64,000 bases of DNA, from the NCBI GenBank assembly GCA_964347945.1, contig CAYGAW010000186.1, positions 1 through 64,000 of the forward strand, given 5' to 3'. The notes beneath the pieces were generated by a model. It saw only the letters and a program-made list of their open reading frames with translations, searched no databases and was not told the origin of the DNA. This document shows, one piece after another, positions 1-9,019 of this stretch; positions within the stretch are counted from its first letter, which is position 1; each line of letters begins with the position of its first letter. Origin of the DNA: CAYGAW01 sp964347945 (GTDB taxonomy: Bacteria > Chloroflexota > Anaerolineae > UBA7937 > B3-Chlor). Made by a program: the position numbers and the translations under genes.

Positions 1-1403
1 CTGATGATCATTTGCAGGTCGTCTCGACGTGAGTCATCGGGCGGAAGCTCCTTGAGCATGATATCGGAGAAGAGGAGGATGGTGCCCAAAGGATTGTTGA
101 TTTCGTGAGCGACCCCAGCAGCGAGTTGGCCCACGGAAGCCAGCTTCTCCGACTGGATCAGTTGTTGCTCAGTGGTCCGCAATGTCTCCACCATGGTGTT
201 GAAGGAGCGTGCCAAGACCGCCAACTCGCCCGTGCCCTCCACGGGGACCGTCACGTTTTGGTCTCCTTGAGCAACCTTTTCGTGGGCCTCCACCAGCCTG
301 GCAATGGGCCTGGTGATGGAGCGAGAGATGGGTATGGCGATCATCACCGCCACCAAGATCGATCCCAAGGCTATGATAGAGATGCGCGTATTGAACTCAC
401 TCAACAGTCTGAGGAAGGACGCTTGGCGGGCTCCGACATAAAGCATGCCGACTATCTTGCCCTGGTGATCATACAGCGGTCTGTAACGGGTAATGAAGTT
501 CTCGTTGACAACGAAAGCTTCGTCCTTAAAATCACCACCTTGGACAAGCACCGCATCCAGAACCTGCTGGGAGACTCGCGTGCCAATGGCTCGCTGCCCC
601 TGCTCATCAGGCACGTTGGTGGAGACCCTCAAATCGCCGAAGAAGATAGTCACCGTATCAACGCCAGCTACCTCCCTGACGCGGTCCACGAGGGTGAAGT
701 CATTATTGAAGAGATGGCCCACCATCACCGCTCCAAGAATGGCCCCTTGCTCATCCAAGACCGGGGCAAGAGCGGTGAGGGTCAGGCCAGCTGTGCCTTC
801 CCGGGGGTCGAAGGGCTCGGGAGCGGCTTTGGGGGTGTATTTGATGGGTATGCGGGCCTGCTCGGCAAGTCCCAGCAACTCCAGCAAATCAGCCGGAATC
901 ACCTCAGTGGCCGCGACGGGTTGTCCGTACCCCAGCACCAATGCCACGACAGGGAGGGTAGACCAGTTGCCCAGTGCAGTTGGTGATGATTGCCCCGGCG
1001 AGCGCGATGTGCGAGCCAACACGGCATTGCCTTCGGCATCCACCAGAACTATGAAGTGGTCGACGGTAAGGCTCTGCGAACTGATCTCAGTCGTGACGGA
1101 GTCCTGCAACGTCCGCATAGCCTCGCTCTCACTGGCTTGGGGCAGAGCATCTACGATCGCTCGGCTTGAGGCTAACCTTCGAGCGGTGGCACTGATCTTT
1201 TCGAGTTTGATCTCGTGGAATGCCTCCGCCACCTGCATGTCTCGACTGACTCGCCTATCCTGAGCTCCCGCAAGATAGTCGCCGATGACCCTTGAGGTTA
1301 CCAGGGCACTAGCACCGACTGTGACCAGGGCGATCAGGGAGAAGAGGATGACCAGAGTGGTCTGCAAGCGCAGACTACGTAGCTGATCGAGGTATCTTCT
1401 CAT
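1..1403 (-). CDS. Sensor histidine kinase, C-terminus cut by window edge
   Basis: Read on the minus strand from ATG at 1403, the frame stays open to base 1, giving about 467 residues. It starts with a transmembrane helix (about residues 13-35), followed by a long extracytoplasmic region of double-CACHE type, a second helix, a HAMP segment and the start of a HisKA domain with [14 protein letters not shown], whose His is the phosphorylation site. The HEINNPLG form is typical of NtrB/AtoS/ZraS-like kinases, which often partner with sigma-54 activators. The ATPase domain and any partner regulator lie outside the window. It probably senses a small extracellular ligand through the CACHE domain; the ligand is unknown. 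A promoter-like pair lies about 120 bases upstream. Confidence 0.9.
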   Translation of the reverse strand, partial: MRRYLDQLRSLRLQTTLVILFSLIALVTVGASALVTSRVIGDYLAGAQDRRVSRDMQVAEAFHEIKLEKISATARRLASSRAIVDALPQASESEAMRTLQDSVTTEISSQSLTVDHFIVLVDAEGNAVLARTSRSPGQSSPTALGNWSTLPVVALVLGYGQPVAATEVIPADLLELLGLAEQARIPIKYTPKAAPEPFDPREGTAGLTLTALAPVLDEQGAILGAVMVGHLFNNDFTLVDRVREVAGVDTVTIFFGDLRVSTNVPDEQGQRAIGTRVSQQVLDAVLVQGGDFKDEAFVVNENFITRYRPLYDHQGKIVGMLYVGARQASFLRLLSEFNTRISIIALGSILVAVMIAIPISRSITRPIARLVEAHEKVAQGDQNVTVPVEGTGELAVLARSFNTMVETLRTTEQQLIQSEKLASVGQLAAGVAHEINNPLGTILLFSDIMLKELPPDDSRRDDLQMII

Positions 1404-1521
1404 CCTGGTGCTCCATACGATGGCGGCTCTGGCCGCTGGATCAGAACCAACTATTAGCGCACCGAATCGCAACTCAGGGCTTCCCGGTTGTCCTCAGCCC
1501 GTGACCGTTGACCTCCCTTCT

Positions 1522-1551
1522 ATTGTACCTTCCTTGATGAGTGGGAATCAA
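1522..1551 (-). promoter_or_regulatory. Sigma-70-like promoter of the sensor kinase
   Basis: On the minus strand TTGATT (1546-1551) and TACAAT (1522-1527) are separated by 18 bases, about 120 bases before the kinase start codon. This is a consensus match only. Confidence 0.45.
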
Positions 1552-1766
1552 GACTTCGCGGAGAGAATGGGCAAATATGCTTACTGCTTGCCAAGCAGAA
1601 CTACCTATCCAGCGGGCCGCACGACTCAGTACAAACACCCGGCCTTGGGTCGACGGGACGAGCCTTTCTCCTAGTCAGGAACAGGCACTTTGCCGCTTCA
1701 AGATTGAGGCGCAGTGTTGTAGACTGGAACTGGATCAGGGAATTGAATGAGGGGAGGGCGAGCAAG

Positions 1767-1916
1767 ATGTTGTCCCTGGAGATAATCGGAGTGCTGGGTG
1801 CCTTGTTTGCATTCCTGATCTATGGCATGGTCCGCACTCAGCTTGCCAGGAGGCAAGCTGAGGCGGAGCGTAAGGCCGAGGAAGGTGCCCCAGCTGCCGC
1901 CCAGAAAGCCCGGTAG
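1767..1916 (+). CDS. Single-helix membrane microprotein, copy 1
   Basis: A 49-residue protein starting MLSLEIIGVLG. One hydrophobic helix covers about residues 3-20, followed by a basic turn (RTQLARRQAE) and a charged Ala/Glu/Lys-rich tail, so it should sit in the membrane with a short cytoplasmic tail. GGGAGGG lies 9-10 bases before the ATG. Two similar small genes follow on the same strand (2005 and 2443), and the shared start MLS, helix and basic stop-transfer segment make this a tandem family. I do not recognise the family. The conserved pattern and ribosome binding sites argue that they are real. They may be small accessory subunits of a membrane complex, but nothing here shows which. 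Confidence 0.55.
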   Translation: MLSLEIIGVLGALFAFLIYGMVRTQLARRQAEAERKAEEGAPAAAQKAR

Positions 1917-2004
1917 CTTGCGCTGGCGGCAGGCCCTGGGGCGTCCTCATCATGTGCCAGTGTAAGAGGTAACTGAGTGGTAGAGTAGGAAAGGAGTCGA
2001 CGAC

Positions 2005-2172
2005 ATGCTCTCTCTGGAACTGATCGGCATATTCGGCCTGCTGTTCGGCTTTGTGGTCTACGTCATGGTTGTGACCCAGCTCGAACGTAGGAGCATCCGT
2101 ATTGCCGAGAAGGAAGCTGAGGCACAGAAGGGTGTCGAACCGACTGAGCGCCACGTCACGGTCAAGCACTGA
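2005..2172 (+). CDS. Single-helix membrane microprotein, copy 2
   Basis: A 55-residue protein starting MLSLELIGIFG, clearly related to the product at 1767: the same start, the same helix length, then TQLERRS in place of TQLARRQ and a charged tail (AEKEAEAQKG). AAGGAG precedes the ATG by about 9 bases. The gap to copy 1 is 88 bases, so the two could be cotranscribed. Function unknown. Protein-level similarity combined with different codons shows that this is an old duplication under selection rather than a chance reading frame. Confidence 0.6.
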   Translation: MLSLELIGIFGLLFGFVVYVMVVTQLERRSIRIAEKEAEAQKGVEPTERHVTVKH

Positions 2173-2442
2173 GCTTCCCTAATCGCCATCAGCTCGACAA
2201 AGTGGGCGAGAACCTTCTCGGAGTCGTTTTGAAGGTAGAGGCTCTATCAGCTCGGCTTGCGTTGCACGCGGTGTTGGCAAGTCAACCGGTCAAGATGTCA
2301 TCAGAGGTCGACGTTGGTCCTCTACGCCGAGACGCACGAAGCTCCGTAGTTGGATTGCACAAGACGCCTTGAGGCCAACCCTGGTACCTGTGTTGATGGA
2401 CAGCCATTGCGGAGAACCACCTGATGGAAGAAGGTGACGGAG

Positions 2443-2679
2443 GTGTTATCGTCGGGACTCATCATCGCACTGGGTCTTGTATTCTGCCTCCTGGTCTACG
2501 CACTGACGCTTGTTCAGCTACTCCGTAGAAGCAAGCGAATTGCCGAGTGGAAGACCGAGTTTGGAAATCGCGGCGAACCTGGCCAGCGGCTTCAGCGGGA
2601 CGATACAGACCCGAGCAGCACGCGAAGTGAACACCATGGGGATAGTTGGACTACTGGCTGTGGTGGCAGTCTTCCTTAG
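2443..2679 (+). CDS. Single-helix membrane microprotein, copy 3 (divergent)
   Basis: Starting at GTG 2443 the product begins MLSSGLIIALG, with a helix and then VQLLRRSKRIAEWKTE, aligning with the helix and basic segment of the two upstream microproteins. GGAAGAAGG lies about 10 bases upstream. A GTG at 2434 is also in frame but is placed worse and breaks the family start. After WKTE the remaining 35 or so residues (Gly, Asp and Arg rich) have no counterpart in copies 1 and 2, so the original stop may have been lost by a small frameshift. The total is 78 residues. Confidence 0.45.
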   Translation: MLSSGLIIALGLVFCLLVYALTLVQLLRRSKRIAEWKTEFGNRGEPGQRLQRDDTDPSSTRSEHHGDSWTTGCGGSLP

Positions 2680-2716
2680 TGCGTGTGTTCCGCGGGCAAG
2701 ACTGAGAGGCACATAG

Positions 2717-3120
2717 ATAGGCCGCGCGATCGTTGACAGGCTCCTCGTATGGCCGAGGAGTTGCCACAGACGACAGAGGAGACGGCGGCTGATGCACCTC
2801 GGCGCGATGGCATCAAGATAGTTGCAGTCGCTCAGCGTAAGAGTGCCAAACTGGAGACACTCTGTGGAGAGAACGGCAGCGAGCAAGGCAACAGTCTTCG
2901 TTGTGGTGGCGCTGGGTTGGGCTTCACTGGGCTTGATCAGCGAGCGCGGATCAAGCCTAATTCATGTTCAATCGTTGGTCCCGCACGAAGGTAGGTGGGA
3001 ACGGGCTCGAGGTTTCGCGAGGTTTGGCGACAGCGCTGTTCTAGTTCCATTCGGGCCCGATAGAGACCGGCGGAGCAGCTGATTGGAGCACCGACCAACC
3101 GCCACGAGGGAGATTGAGAA
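2717..3120 (+). other. Intergenic region before pstS
   Basis: About 400 bases without a gene I can support. Open frames here lack a ribosome binding site and family resemblance. I saw no clear Pho-box-like repeat or riboswitch. The pstS ribosome binding site (GAGGGAG) is at the right end. Confidence 0.5.
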
Positions 3121-4122
3121 ATGGGGATGCTGAGATCGAGAGCGGACCGGAGACGTATGGTTCTGGCCCTGATCGTTGCTTTGATAGTGATCCCGGGAGT
3201 TCCTGGTTGCAGCTCACCAGTACCAGCAGGCCAAGGTGCGACCGTGGAGGGGGGCGAGGTTCAGGGAACCATCAAGGTCTCTGGAGCGTGGGCCCTCTAT
3301 CCCATGATGGTGACGTGGGCGGAGGAGTTCCAGAAGACTTACCCGCGAGTTCGGGTCGATGTCTCAGCCGGAGGGGCAGGAAAAGGCGTGGCAGACGCCC
3401 TCGCCAAAGTGGTCGACATCGGGATGGTTTCAAGGGAAATCAAGCCAGAGGAGATCGCACAGGGTGCCTTCTTCGTCCGCGTTGTCAAGGATGCGGTGTT
3501 TGTCACCACGAATGAGAACAACCCTGTCTGGCACAACCTGTCTGCAAGGGGCGTTGAGAAACAGACCCTCATTGATCTCTGGATCAACGCTGAGCCTATG
3601 ACGTGGGGCGAGATCGCACGCACAGACTCGGACGACATCGTAAACGTCTATACCCGATCGGACGCTTGTGGAGCGGCGGAGACCTTGGCGAAATACTTGG
3701 GCGGCGCACAGGAAGACCTCGCGGGCACCGCTGTCTACGGGGATCCTGGGCTTGCCGAAGCGGTCAAGACCGATCGCCTTGCGATCGGCTATAACAACCT
3801 CAACTACGCCTATGATGCCAGTACCGGGTTCCCGGTCGCAGGCCTGAGAGTCATTCCTTTGGACGTGAATGTGAACGGCCGGGTGGATCCAGACGAGGAC
3901 TTGTCCACCAAGAGCCAGGCACTGGAGGCAATCCTCGCAGGTGTCTATCCGTCACCGCCTGCGCGAGATCTGTACCTTATGACGAAAGACGAGTTTCAGG
4001 GACTCGTTGGCGAATTCGTGCGGTGGATTCTGACCGACGGGCAGCAATACGTTGAGGAAGCTGGATATATCAGACTCACAGATGCCCAGATTCAGGAATC
4101 GCTAGAGAAGGTCCGTGACTGA
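3121..4122 (+). CDS. pstS: Phosphate ABC transporter substrate-binding lipoprotein PstS
   Basis: Extracellular phosphate-binding component of the Pst transporter. The 333-residue product has a basic N-terminus, a hydrophobic stretch and a lipobox ending in C30 (VPGC), so it is a lipid-anchored binding protein. The mature part starts with IKVSGAWALYPM and continues to VDVSAGGAGKGVADAL, the SGS/SGGS-type phosphate-binding loops of PstS-like class II binding proteins. The protein continues to the usual length. GAGGGAG precedes the ATG. The genes pstC, pstA and pstB follow on the same strand. No phoU or phoB/phoR lies next to them, so regulation is not visible here. The family also includes binding proteins for other oxyanions, but the pst neighbours favour phosphate. 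Confidence 0.93.
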   Translation: MGMLRSRADRRRMVLALIVALIVIPGVPGCSSPVPAGQGATVEGGEVQGTIKVSGAWALYPMMVTWAEEFQKTYPRVRVDVSAGGAGKGVADALAKVVDIGMVSREIKPEEIAQGAFFVRVVKDAVFVTTNENNPVWHNLSARGVEKQTLIDLWINAEPMTWGEIARTDSDDIVNVYTRSDACGAAETLAKYLGGAQEDLAGTAVYGDPGLAEAVKTDRLAIGYNNLNYAYDASTGFPVAGLRVIPLDVNVNGRVDPDEDLSTKSQALEAILAGVYPSPPARDLYLMTKDEFQGLVGEFVRWILTDGQQYVEEAGYIRLTDAQIQESLEKVRD

Positions 4123-4217
4123 GGCCAAGGGCCAGATAGCCAGTAACTGCCCTGGAGCCCTTAGAATGGCGATTCAGAAGGCCAGGTCTTGAATACAGCG
4201 AACAGGCAACAACAGTG

Positions 4218-5165
4218 ATGTATTGGATTCGAAGCCTGAGGGCGGAAGAAGCCGGATCACGCCCTGATGGTTTCTTAGCAATGCGCTGGAGACGCCTCAG
4301 AGATTCACTCGCCACGACTGCCATGCGTGGTACGGTGGCGTTTGCCAACTCTATCCTCTTCCTGCTGGCCGTGGGGTTATTCCTGAAGGCCAGGCCGATT
4401 CTGACCAGGGAATCGTTGGTGACACTGCTATTCTCCTCGTCTTGGCATCCCATGAGGGCTGAGTTTGGCTTCTACTCGTTCATTGTGGGGACGGTGGCAG
4501 CTACCGCCATTGCAATGATTCTGGCAATCCCGGTGTGCCTGCTGAGTTCGATCTACCTCTCGGAATACGCGCATCGTCATGTCAGAGAGCTGGTGCGTCC
4601 CGTCGTCGATGTCCTGGCAGGTATTCCTTCTGTCATTTACGGATTCTGGGGCGTCATAGTGGTGGTCCCATCGGTGCGTGTTATCGGCCAAGCCTTGGGT
4701 AGTCCAACGACCGGCTATAGCCTGCTGGCTGGTGGGATTATTCTGGCCATTATGGTTTTCCCCATCATTATCTCCGTCTCGACAGAGGTACTCCAGACGG
4801 TCCCAATGGAGGCCAGGGAAGCCTCGCTCGCCTTAGGTGCAACCCGATGGGAGACCATCAAGCACGTTGTTCTCAGGAGCAGTAGGGCCGGCATCCTGGC
4901 GGCCATTGTTCTAGGATTCGCCCGAGCCTTTGGAGAGACCATGGCAGTTCTCATGGTCGTTGGGAATGTAGCACAGGTTCCCACCTCGCTCTTTGACCCG
5001 GCCTATCCGCTGCCAGCCTTGATTGCCAACAACTACGGGGAGATGATGTCCATCCCGCTGTACGACTCTGCGTTGATGCTGGCCGCTCTGATACTTCTGC
5101 TGGTGGTGGCGGGCTTCAACCTGGCAGCACATCTGACCCTCCTGCGAATCGAGAGGAGTGCATAG
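4218..5165 (+). CDS. pstC: Phosphate ABC transporter permease PstC
   Basis: Membrane subunit of the Pst complex, about 315 residues with six predicted transmembrane helices. The permease core includes LAGIPSVIYGFWG and the EAA-type loop EASLALGATRWETIKHVVLR, which docks to the ATPase. ATG 4218 was chosen; GTG 4215 just before it is also possible. It lies 95 bases after pstS and five bases before pstA, so pstSCAB is read as one operon. The N-terminal 35 residues are polar and longer than the minimum needed, and an internal ATG at residue 22 could be the true start. Confidence 0.92.
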   Translation: MYWIRSLRAEEAGSRPDGFLAMRWRRLRDSLATTAMRGTVAFANSILFLLAVGLFLKARPILTRESLVTLLFSSSWHPMRAEFGFYSFIVGTVAATAIAMILAIPVCLLSSIYLSEYAHRHVRELVRPVVDVLAGIPSVIYGFWGVIVVVPSVRVIGQALGSPTTGYSLLAGGIILAIMVFPIIISVSTEVLQTVPMEAREASLALGATRWETIKHVVLRSSRAGILAAIVLGFARAFGETMAVLMVVGNVAQVPTSLFDPAYPLPALIANNYGEMMSIPLYDSALMLAALILLLVVAGFNLAAHLTLLRIERSA

Positions 5166-5170
5166 GCTAG

Positions 5171-6019
5171 ATGCGCGCTAGAAGATTGGAAGAAGCAGTT
5201 CTTAGGGGGTTGATGCTGGCTTCCCTGGGGCTGGTTCTGTCCGTGTTGGTTGGGATCATACTGGTGGTGGTGTTGCGTGGAGCCTCGGCTCTCAGCCTAT
5301 CTATGCTCGTGCAGACGCCCCAGGGCGGCTATTACCTTGGCAAAGAGGGTGGCATAGCCAACGCTATCGTGGGCTCTCTCTATCTCGCGTTTGGGGGCTC
5401 GGTGCTTGCGATACTATTGGGCCTACCGATAGCCTTTGCCCTCCAGAAAGAGTATACGGGTCGTCGTCTGGCCAGTATCACGAGGCTAGCCCTGGATGCC
5501 CTCTGGGGAACACCGTCCATAGTCTACGGTGCCTTCGGCTTCATAATCATGCGTTACCTCGGCATCGGCACCTCCCTGTTGGGGGGCATTCTTGCCCTTG
5601 GGCTTCTCATGATGCCCATAATGACCAGAGCAATGGAAGAGTCCATCCGCATGGTTCCCCTAGAACTGAAGGAGGTTTCCTATGCGATGGGAGCCACAAG
5701 AATCGAGACCACACTCGCTGTGGTTTTCAGGCAAGCGCTGCCCGGGATCATAACGGCGGTAGTGCTTGCCTTTGGCCGGGGCATTGGCGATGCGGCCTCC
5801 ATCCTGTTTACCGCTGGATATACCGATTACATTCCTCGGTCGCTGTTCGATCCAGCGGCTTCGCTCCCACTGGCCGTCTTCTTTCAGTTAGGCACACCCT
5901 TCCCTGAGGTCCAGCGACGAGCCTACGCCTCGGCGCTGATCTTGCTGGTCATCGTTCTCCTGGCGAGTCTTGCCGCAAGGCTTCTGGGCCGTCGGTTCTC
6001 CAGGAACATCGTGAGATAG
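5171..6019 (+). CDS. pstA: Phosphate ABC transporter permease PstA
   Basis: Second membrane subunit of the Pst transporter, 282 residues, six hydrophobic helices. Diagnostic parts are ALDALWGTPSIVYGAFG and the EAA loop KEVSYAMGATRIETTLAVVFRQ (read in two pieces around residues 165-185). It pairs with PstC to form the channel. The gene starts five bases after pstC and ends nine bases before pstB, indicating a single transcript. No truncation is seen. Confidence 0.92.
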   Translation: MRARRLEEAVLRGLMLASLGLVLSVLVGIILVVVLRGASALSLSMLVQTPQGGYYLGKEGGIANAIVGSLYLAFGGSVLAILLGLPIAFALQKEYTGRRLASITRLALDALWGTPSIVYGAFGFIIMRYLGIGTSLLGGILALGLLMMPIMTRAMEESIRMVPLELKEVSYAMGATRIETTLAVVFRQALPGIITAVVLAFGRGIGDAASILFTAGYTDYIPRSLFDPAASLPLAVFFQLGTPFPEVQRRAYASALILLVIVLLASLAARLLGRRFSRNIVR

Positions 6020-6028
6020 GAGTCTGAA

Positions 6029-6877
6029 ATGCCCCATATCAGTTTGCGAAACCTCAGCGTCAGGTACCGAGATCGTGTGGCCCTTCAGGACGTGAGTGTT
6101 GACATCCCTGATGGTCAGATTACCGCCATTATCGGGCCCTCTGGTTGCGGCAAGACAACCCTTCTCAAGAGCCTGAATCGGTTGATAGATCTGTATGACG
6201 AGGTTCGCGTACATGGGCGGGTATTGATAGATGGCGACAATATCTACGATCCGGGAGCGGACGTGCTGGAGCTGCGGAAGAAAGTCGGATTCCTGTCCCA
6301 AAAGCCCTACCCCCTGCCCATGTCCATCTACGACAACGTCGCGTACGGCCCGAGAATGCAAAGGATGAACAGAGAGCAGATCCTTGAACAGGTCGACTCA
6401 CTGGGAGAATGCCGTGAGATAGCGAAGTTGCGTCGAGAGAGCGCTCGCCAGACCGCTCGGACCAGCAAGAATGGTGCGATGGAGCTTCTCGTGGAGTGCT
6501 ACTTGCGCATTGCTGGTCTGTGGGACGAAGTCAAAGACAGACTACACGACCCAGCGGTAGCGCTTTCCGTTGGTCAGCAGCAGCGGCTCGCGCTGGCCAG
6601 AGCGCTGGCGGTGGAGCCTGAAGTGATCCTAGCTGACGAACCTACTTCAGCCCTCGACCCCATATCAGCACAATTGATCGAGGAGCAATTCCAGATCCTC
6701 AAAAAGAAGTATACCATCGTCGTGGTCACCCATATCCTCCGCCAGGCCCAGCGGATAGGTGACTATGTGCTATTCCTCTACCTGGGCCAACTGGTGGAGC
6801 ATGGCACCGCTCAGGAGGTCTTCGGTTCCCCGCGCGACGACAAAACGCGCGCTTATGTCACAGGCGACATCAGCTGA
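6029..6877 (+). CDS. pstB: Phosphate ABC transporter ATPase PstB with an insertion
   Basis: ATPase that drives phosphate uptake through PstC/PstA. Walker A is GPSGCGKTT (about residues 36-44), the signature is LSVGQQQRLALARAL, Walker B is VILADEPTSALDP, and the switch His is in VVVTHI. At 282 residues it is some 30 longer than typical PstB. The extra material lies between the Q-loop region and the signature (about residues 122-158, rich in Arg, Ala and Ser), just before the usual GLWDEVKDRL helix. The signature has LSVGQ rather than the common LSGGQ. The ATG follows AGGAG. It is the last gene of pstSCAB. Confidence 0.92.
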   Translation: MPHISLRNLSVRYRDRVALQDVSVDIPDGQITAIIGPSGCGKTTLLKSLNRLIDLYDEVRVHGRVLIDGDNIYDPGADVLELRKKVGFLSQKPYPLPMSIYDNVAYGPRMQRMNREQILEQVDSLGECREIAKLRRESARQTARTSKNGAMELLVECYLRIAGLWDEVKDRLHDPAVALSVGQQQRLALARALAVEPEVILADEPTSALDPISAQLIEEQFQILKKKYTIVVVTHILRQAQRIGDYVLFLYLGQLVEHGTAQEVFGSPRDDKTRAYVTGDIS

Positions 6878-7337
6878 TCACTCTGCTGAGAGCGGTGCGC
6901 ATCGGCATGATGGCCCATGTTTACGCGCTGCAGAATACTGGTCGGGCGCCCTGTGCTTTTGGCAGCCTCAGCTGCGATGGGAGTGCCCTGATGGTCTATT
7001 CAGTTGCGGTCTGCTTTGAATTTGTGGTGATAGAGCGATTTGGCCGCTTGATGCTTGAGTTCCCCGTTCCGAACGAGCTACTCACCTCGAAGGCTGCCCT
7101 GGACCCTGAGTTAGCTGTCAATAGCGCGTTTCCATGGGTTGGTTGGCGCAGGCAAGCTCTCGGCTCTTGTGGAGCGAGCTTTGCGGGCTTCCGTACCCTT
7201 GCGTTCCATGACCAGATTCGGACCGAATTCAGACCTGTCTTGGACCTGGATGACATGCACTTATACTATGGAGATTGTGATGAGCTTCTGCAGGCGATAC
7301 TCGGGTGTCGAGGCAGGCAGGTGGTGCGGAGGAGAGA
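6878..7337 (+). other. Intergenic region between pstB and the receiver gene
   Basis: A 460-base stretch. Overlapping frames on both strands look like chance frames: no family match, unusual composition, no ribosome binding site. A promoter-like pair TTGGAC (7240-7245) and TATACT (7262-7267), spacing 16, could drive the receiver gene and the Hdr-Mvh genes after it. Confidence 0.45.
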
Positions 7338-7736
7338 ATGGCTAGGATACTTGTGGTAGACGATGATATCGACTTCCAGGTGATCATGCGCCGGATACTG
7401 GAGGCCGAAGGTTACGAAGTCGCCATCGCTGAGGATGGCGATATGGCGTTGGAGATCGTGCGCCAGGATGAACCGCCGGACATGGTGTTACTGGACATCA
7501 TGATGGCTACCACCCTTGAGGGTGTGGACGTAGCCCGTGAAATGAAGGGGGACCCGGCTTTGGAGAAGGTGCCCATCATCATGATCTCCTCCATCGCCAC
7601 CAGCCCTCATGCGGCCGAATTCCCTGCCGATGAACATATCCCCGTTGATGGCTGGATCTCCAAACCTGTGCAACGGGAGGTGCTGCTGAAGACCTTGAAC
7701 CGTTTCCTGGGTCAGGCGTCTGAGGAGGAGACGTAG
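7338..7736 (+). CDS. Stand-alone response regulator receiver protein
   Basis: A 132-residue CheY-like single domain. Acidic pocket D8-D10, phosphoacceptor D53 in VLLDIMM, the Thr/Ser position in MISS and the conserved Lys in SKPVQ are all present. There is no output domain, so it acts by protein-protein contact in a phosphorelay. The chosen ATG follows GGAGGAGAG; an earlier in-frame start lacks one. It lies 77 bases before the HdrC-HdrB gene on the same strand and may be cotranscribed with the hydrogenase operon. Its kinase is not adjacent. Confidence 0.88.
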   Translation: MARILVVDDDIDFQVIMRRILEAEGYEVAIAEDGDMALEIVRQDEPPDMVLLDIMMATTLEGVDVAREMKGDPALEKVPIIMISSIATSPHAAEFPADEHIPVDGWISKPVQREVLLKTLNRFLGQASEEET

Positions 7737-7813
7737 GACCTCGGCCGACCCTGAGACTCGTTGGCCATAGTTGGGGAACTACCCTGTCGCCCCGGAAGTG
7801 AGGAGTGCGTTAC

Positions 7814-9019
7814 ATGGATAAGCAGAGAGTGTTGCCTCTAGACGAGATGGATCGTGAACTCATCAAGCAGATCGAGCCGGATTGGCGCAAGATGCTGACT
7901 TGCATCCAGTGTGGCAGCTGCAGTATTTCATGCCCCGCCGGGTCGTTGATGGACTATGCCCCTCGAGAACTCTGGTGGTTGATGCGCTGGGGTGGGAAGG
8001 ACCAGTTGGTGAACAGCCGTACATTCTGGCTGTGTACTCAGTGCGATGCCTGCACCGTCCGATGTCCCCGCGGGATTACCACAAGGGAGACGATGCTGAA
8101 CCTCCGCAGGTGGGCTATAGCCGAAGGGCTCCAGTTGCCTGCGACGCTGTCGCAGCTGCGGCAATCTGTAGAGACAACCCACAATATCCTGGGTGAGGAC
8201 AATGAGACCCGCCTGATCTGGAGCGAGAGCCTGGAGCCGGTGCCCGAACAATTGAGGGACAACAGGCGAGGGCGGGCCGACCTGCTTCTGTACGCTGGCT
8301 GCGTAGGTGCCATGTACCCCATGGCCTACAGCATCCCCCAGTCTCTGGTCCAGATCCTAGAACAGGCGGGGGTGACCTACACCAGCCTAGGCGGGGAGGA
8401 GTGGTGCTGTGGTTATCCGCTTTACGGCGCGGGCCTGGAGGACGAGGTGGTAGACTTGGCTCAGCACAACATGGAACGAGCTAGGCAGCTGGAGCCCAAG
8501 TACCTTGTGCCTACGTGTCCGTCCTGCTATCACACTTGGAGGCACATCTATCCCCAATACATCGACGACGGTCAGGGTTTCGAGGCGCTGCATGCCAGCG
8601 AGTTGTTGGCCGAACTGATAGAGGATGGCCGCATCAAGCTGAATGAGTTGGACTGGGTGGTGACCTATCATGATCCGTGTGACTTGGGTCGCAAGAGTGA
8701 AGTGTACGATGCTCCCCGCGCTATCATCAATAGCGTCCCGGGCATCACCTTCAGGGAGATGCGGAACAATCGGGAGAATGCGCTTTGCTGTGGTGGAGGT
8801 GGCGACGTGGCGATGTGGGAGGCTGACGTGACCGAAGACATCGCTGAGCGTCGTATGGAGCAGGCCACAGCCACCGGTGCCACAGCCATCATCTCAGCCT
8901 GCCAACAGTGTAAGCGCACCCTGCTGCAAGCCGCGCGCAAGACAAAGACCAGGGTTCGGGTGCTGGACACAACGGAACTGGTCTGGCAGGCGATGGAGAA
9001 AGGAGAAGTCATAGGCTGA
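7814..9019 (+). CDS. Fused HdrC-HdrB heterodisulfide reductase-like subunit
   Basis: A 401-residue soluble iron-sulfur protein joining HdrC and HdrB functions. The HdrC part carries two 4Fe-4S motifs (C30, C33, C36, C40 and C74, C77, C80, C84). The HdrB part has two CCG domains, with WCCGYP plus PTCPSC in the first and [15 protein letters not shown] plus SACQQC in the second. In methanogens the CCG domains hold the noncubane clusters that reduce CoM-S-S-CoB; the bacterial substrate is unknown. GAGGAG lies before ATG 7814. The stop overlaps the hdrA start by one base. Its place before hdrA, mvhD, mvhG and mvhA indicates a flavin-based electron-bifurcating complex that oxidises H2. Confidence 0.92.
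   Translation: MDKQRVLPLDEMDRELIKQIEPDWRKMLTCIQCGSCSISCPAGSLMDYAPRELWWLMRWGGKDQLVNSRTFWLCTQCDACTVRCPRGITTRETMLNLRRWAIAEGLQLPATLSQLRQSVETTHNILGEDNETRLIWSESLEPVPEQLRDNRRGRADLLLYAGCVGAMYPMAYSIPQSLVQILEQAGVTYTSLGGEEWCCGYPLYGAGLEDEVVDLAQHNMERARQLEPKYLVPTCPSCYHTWRHIYPQYIDDGQGFEALHASELLAELIEDGRIKLNELDWVVTYHDPCDLGRKSEVYDAPRAIINSVPGITFREMRNNRENALCCGGGGDVAMWEADVTEDIAERRMEQATATGATAIISACQQCKRTLLQAARKTKTRVRVLDTTELVWQAMEKGEVIG

Noticed and set aside
105..1263. Plus-strand frames of 293 and 256 codons at the left end
   Set aside because: Antisense of the sensor kinase, whose CACHE, HAMP and HisKA features read cleanly on the minus strand.
2636..2716. Possible 26-residue lipoprotein (MGIVGLLAV...LSAC)
   Set aside because: Has a lipobox-like LSAC but only eight residues after the Cys, no clear ribosome binding site, and it overlaps the third microprotein frame.
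2822..3082. 86-codon frame before pstS with a hydrophobic stretch
   Set aside because: No start signal, no paralogue among the microproteins, basic low-complexity end; likely chance.
6895..7359. 154-codon frame between pstB and the receiver gene
   Set aside because: No family pattern, no ribosome binding site, runs into the receiver gene in another frame.
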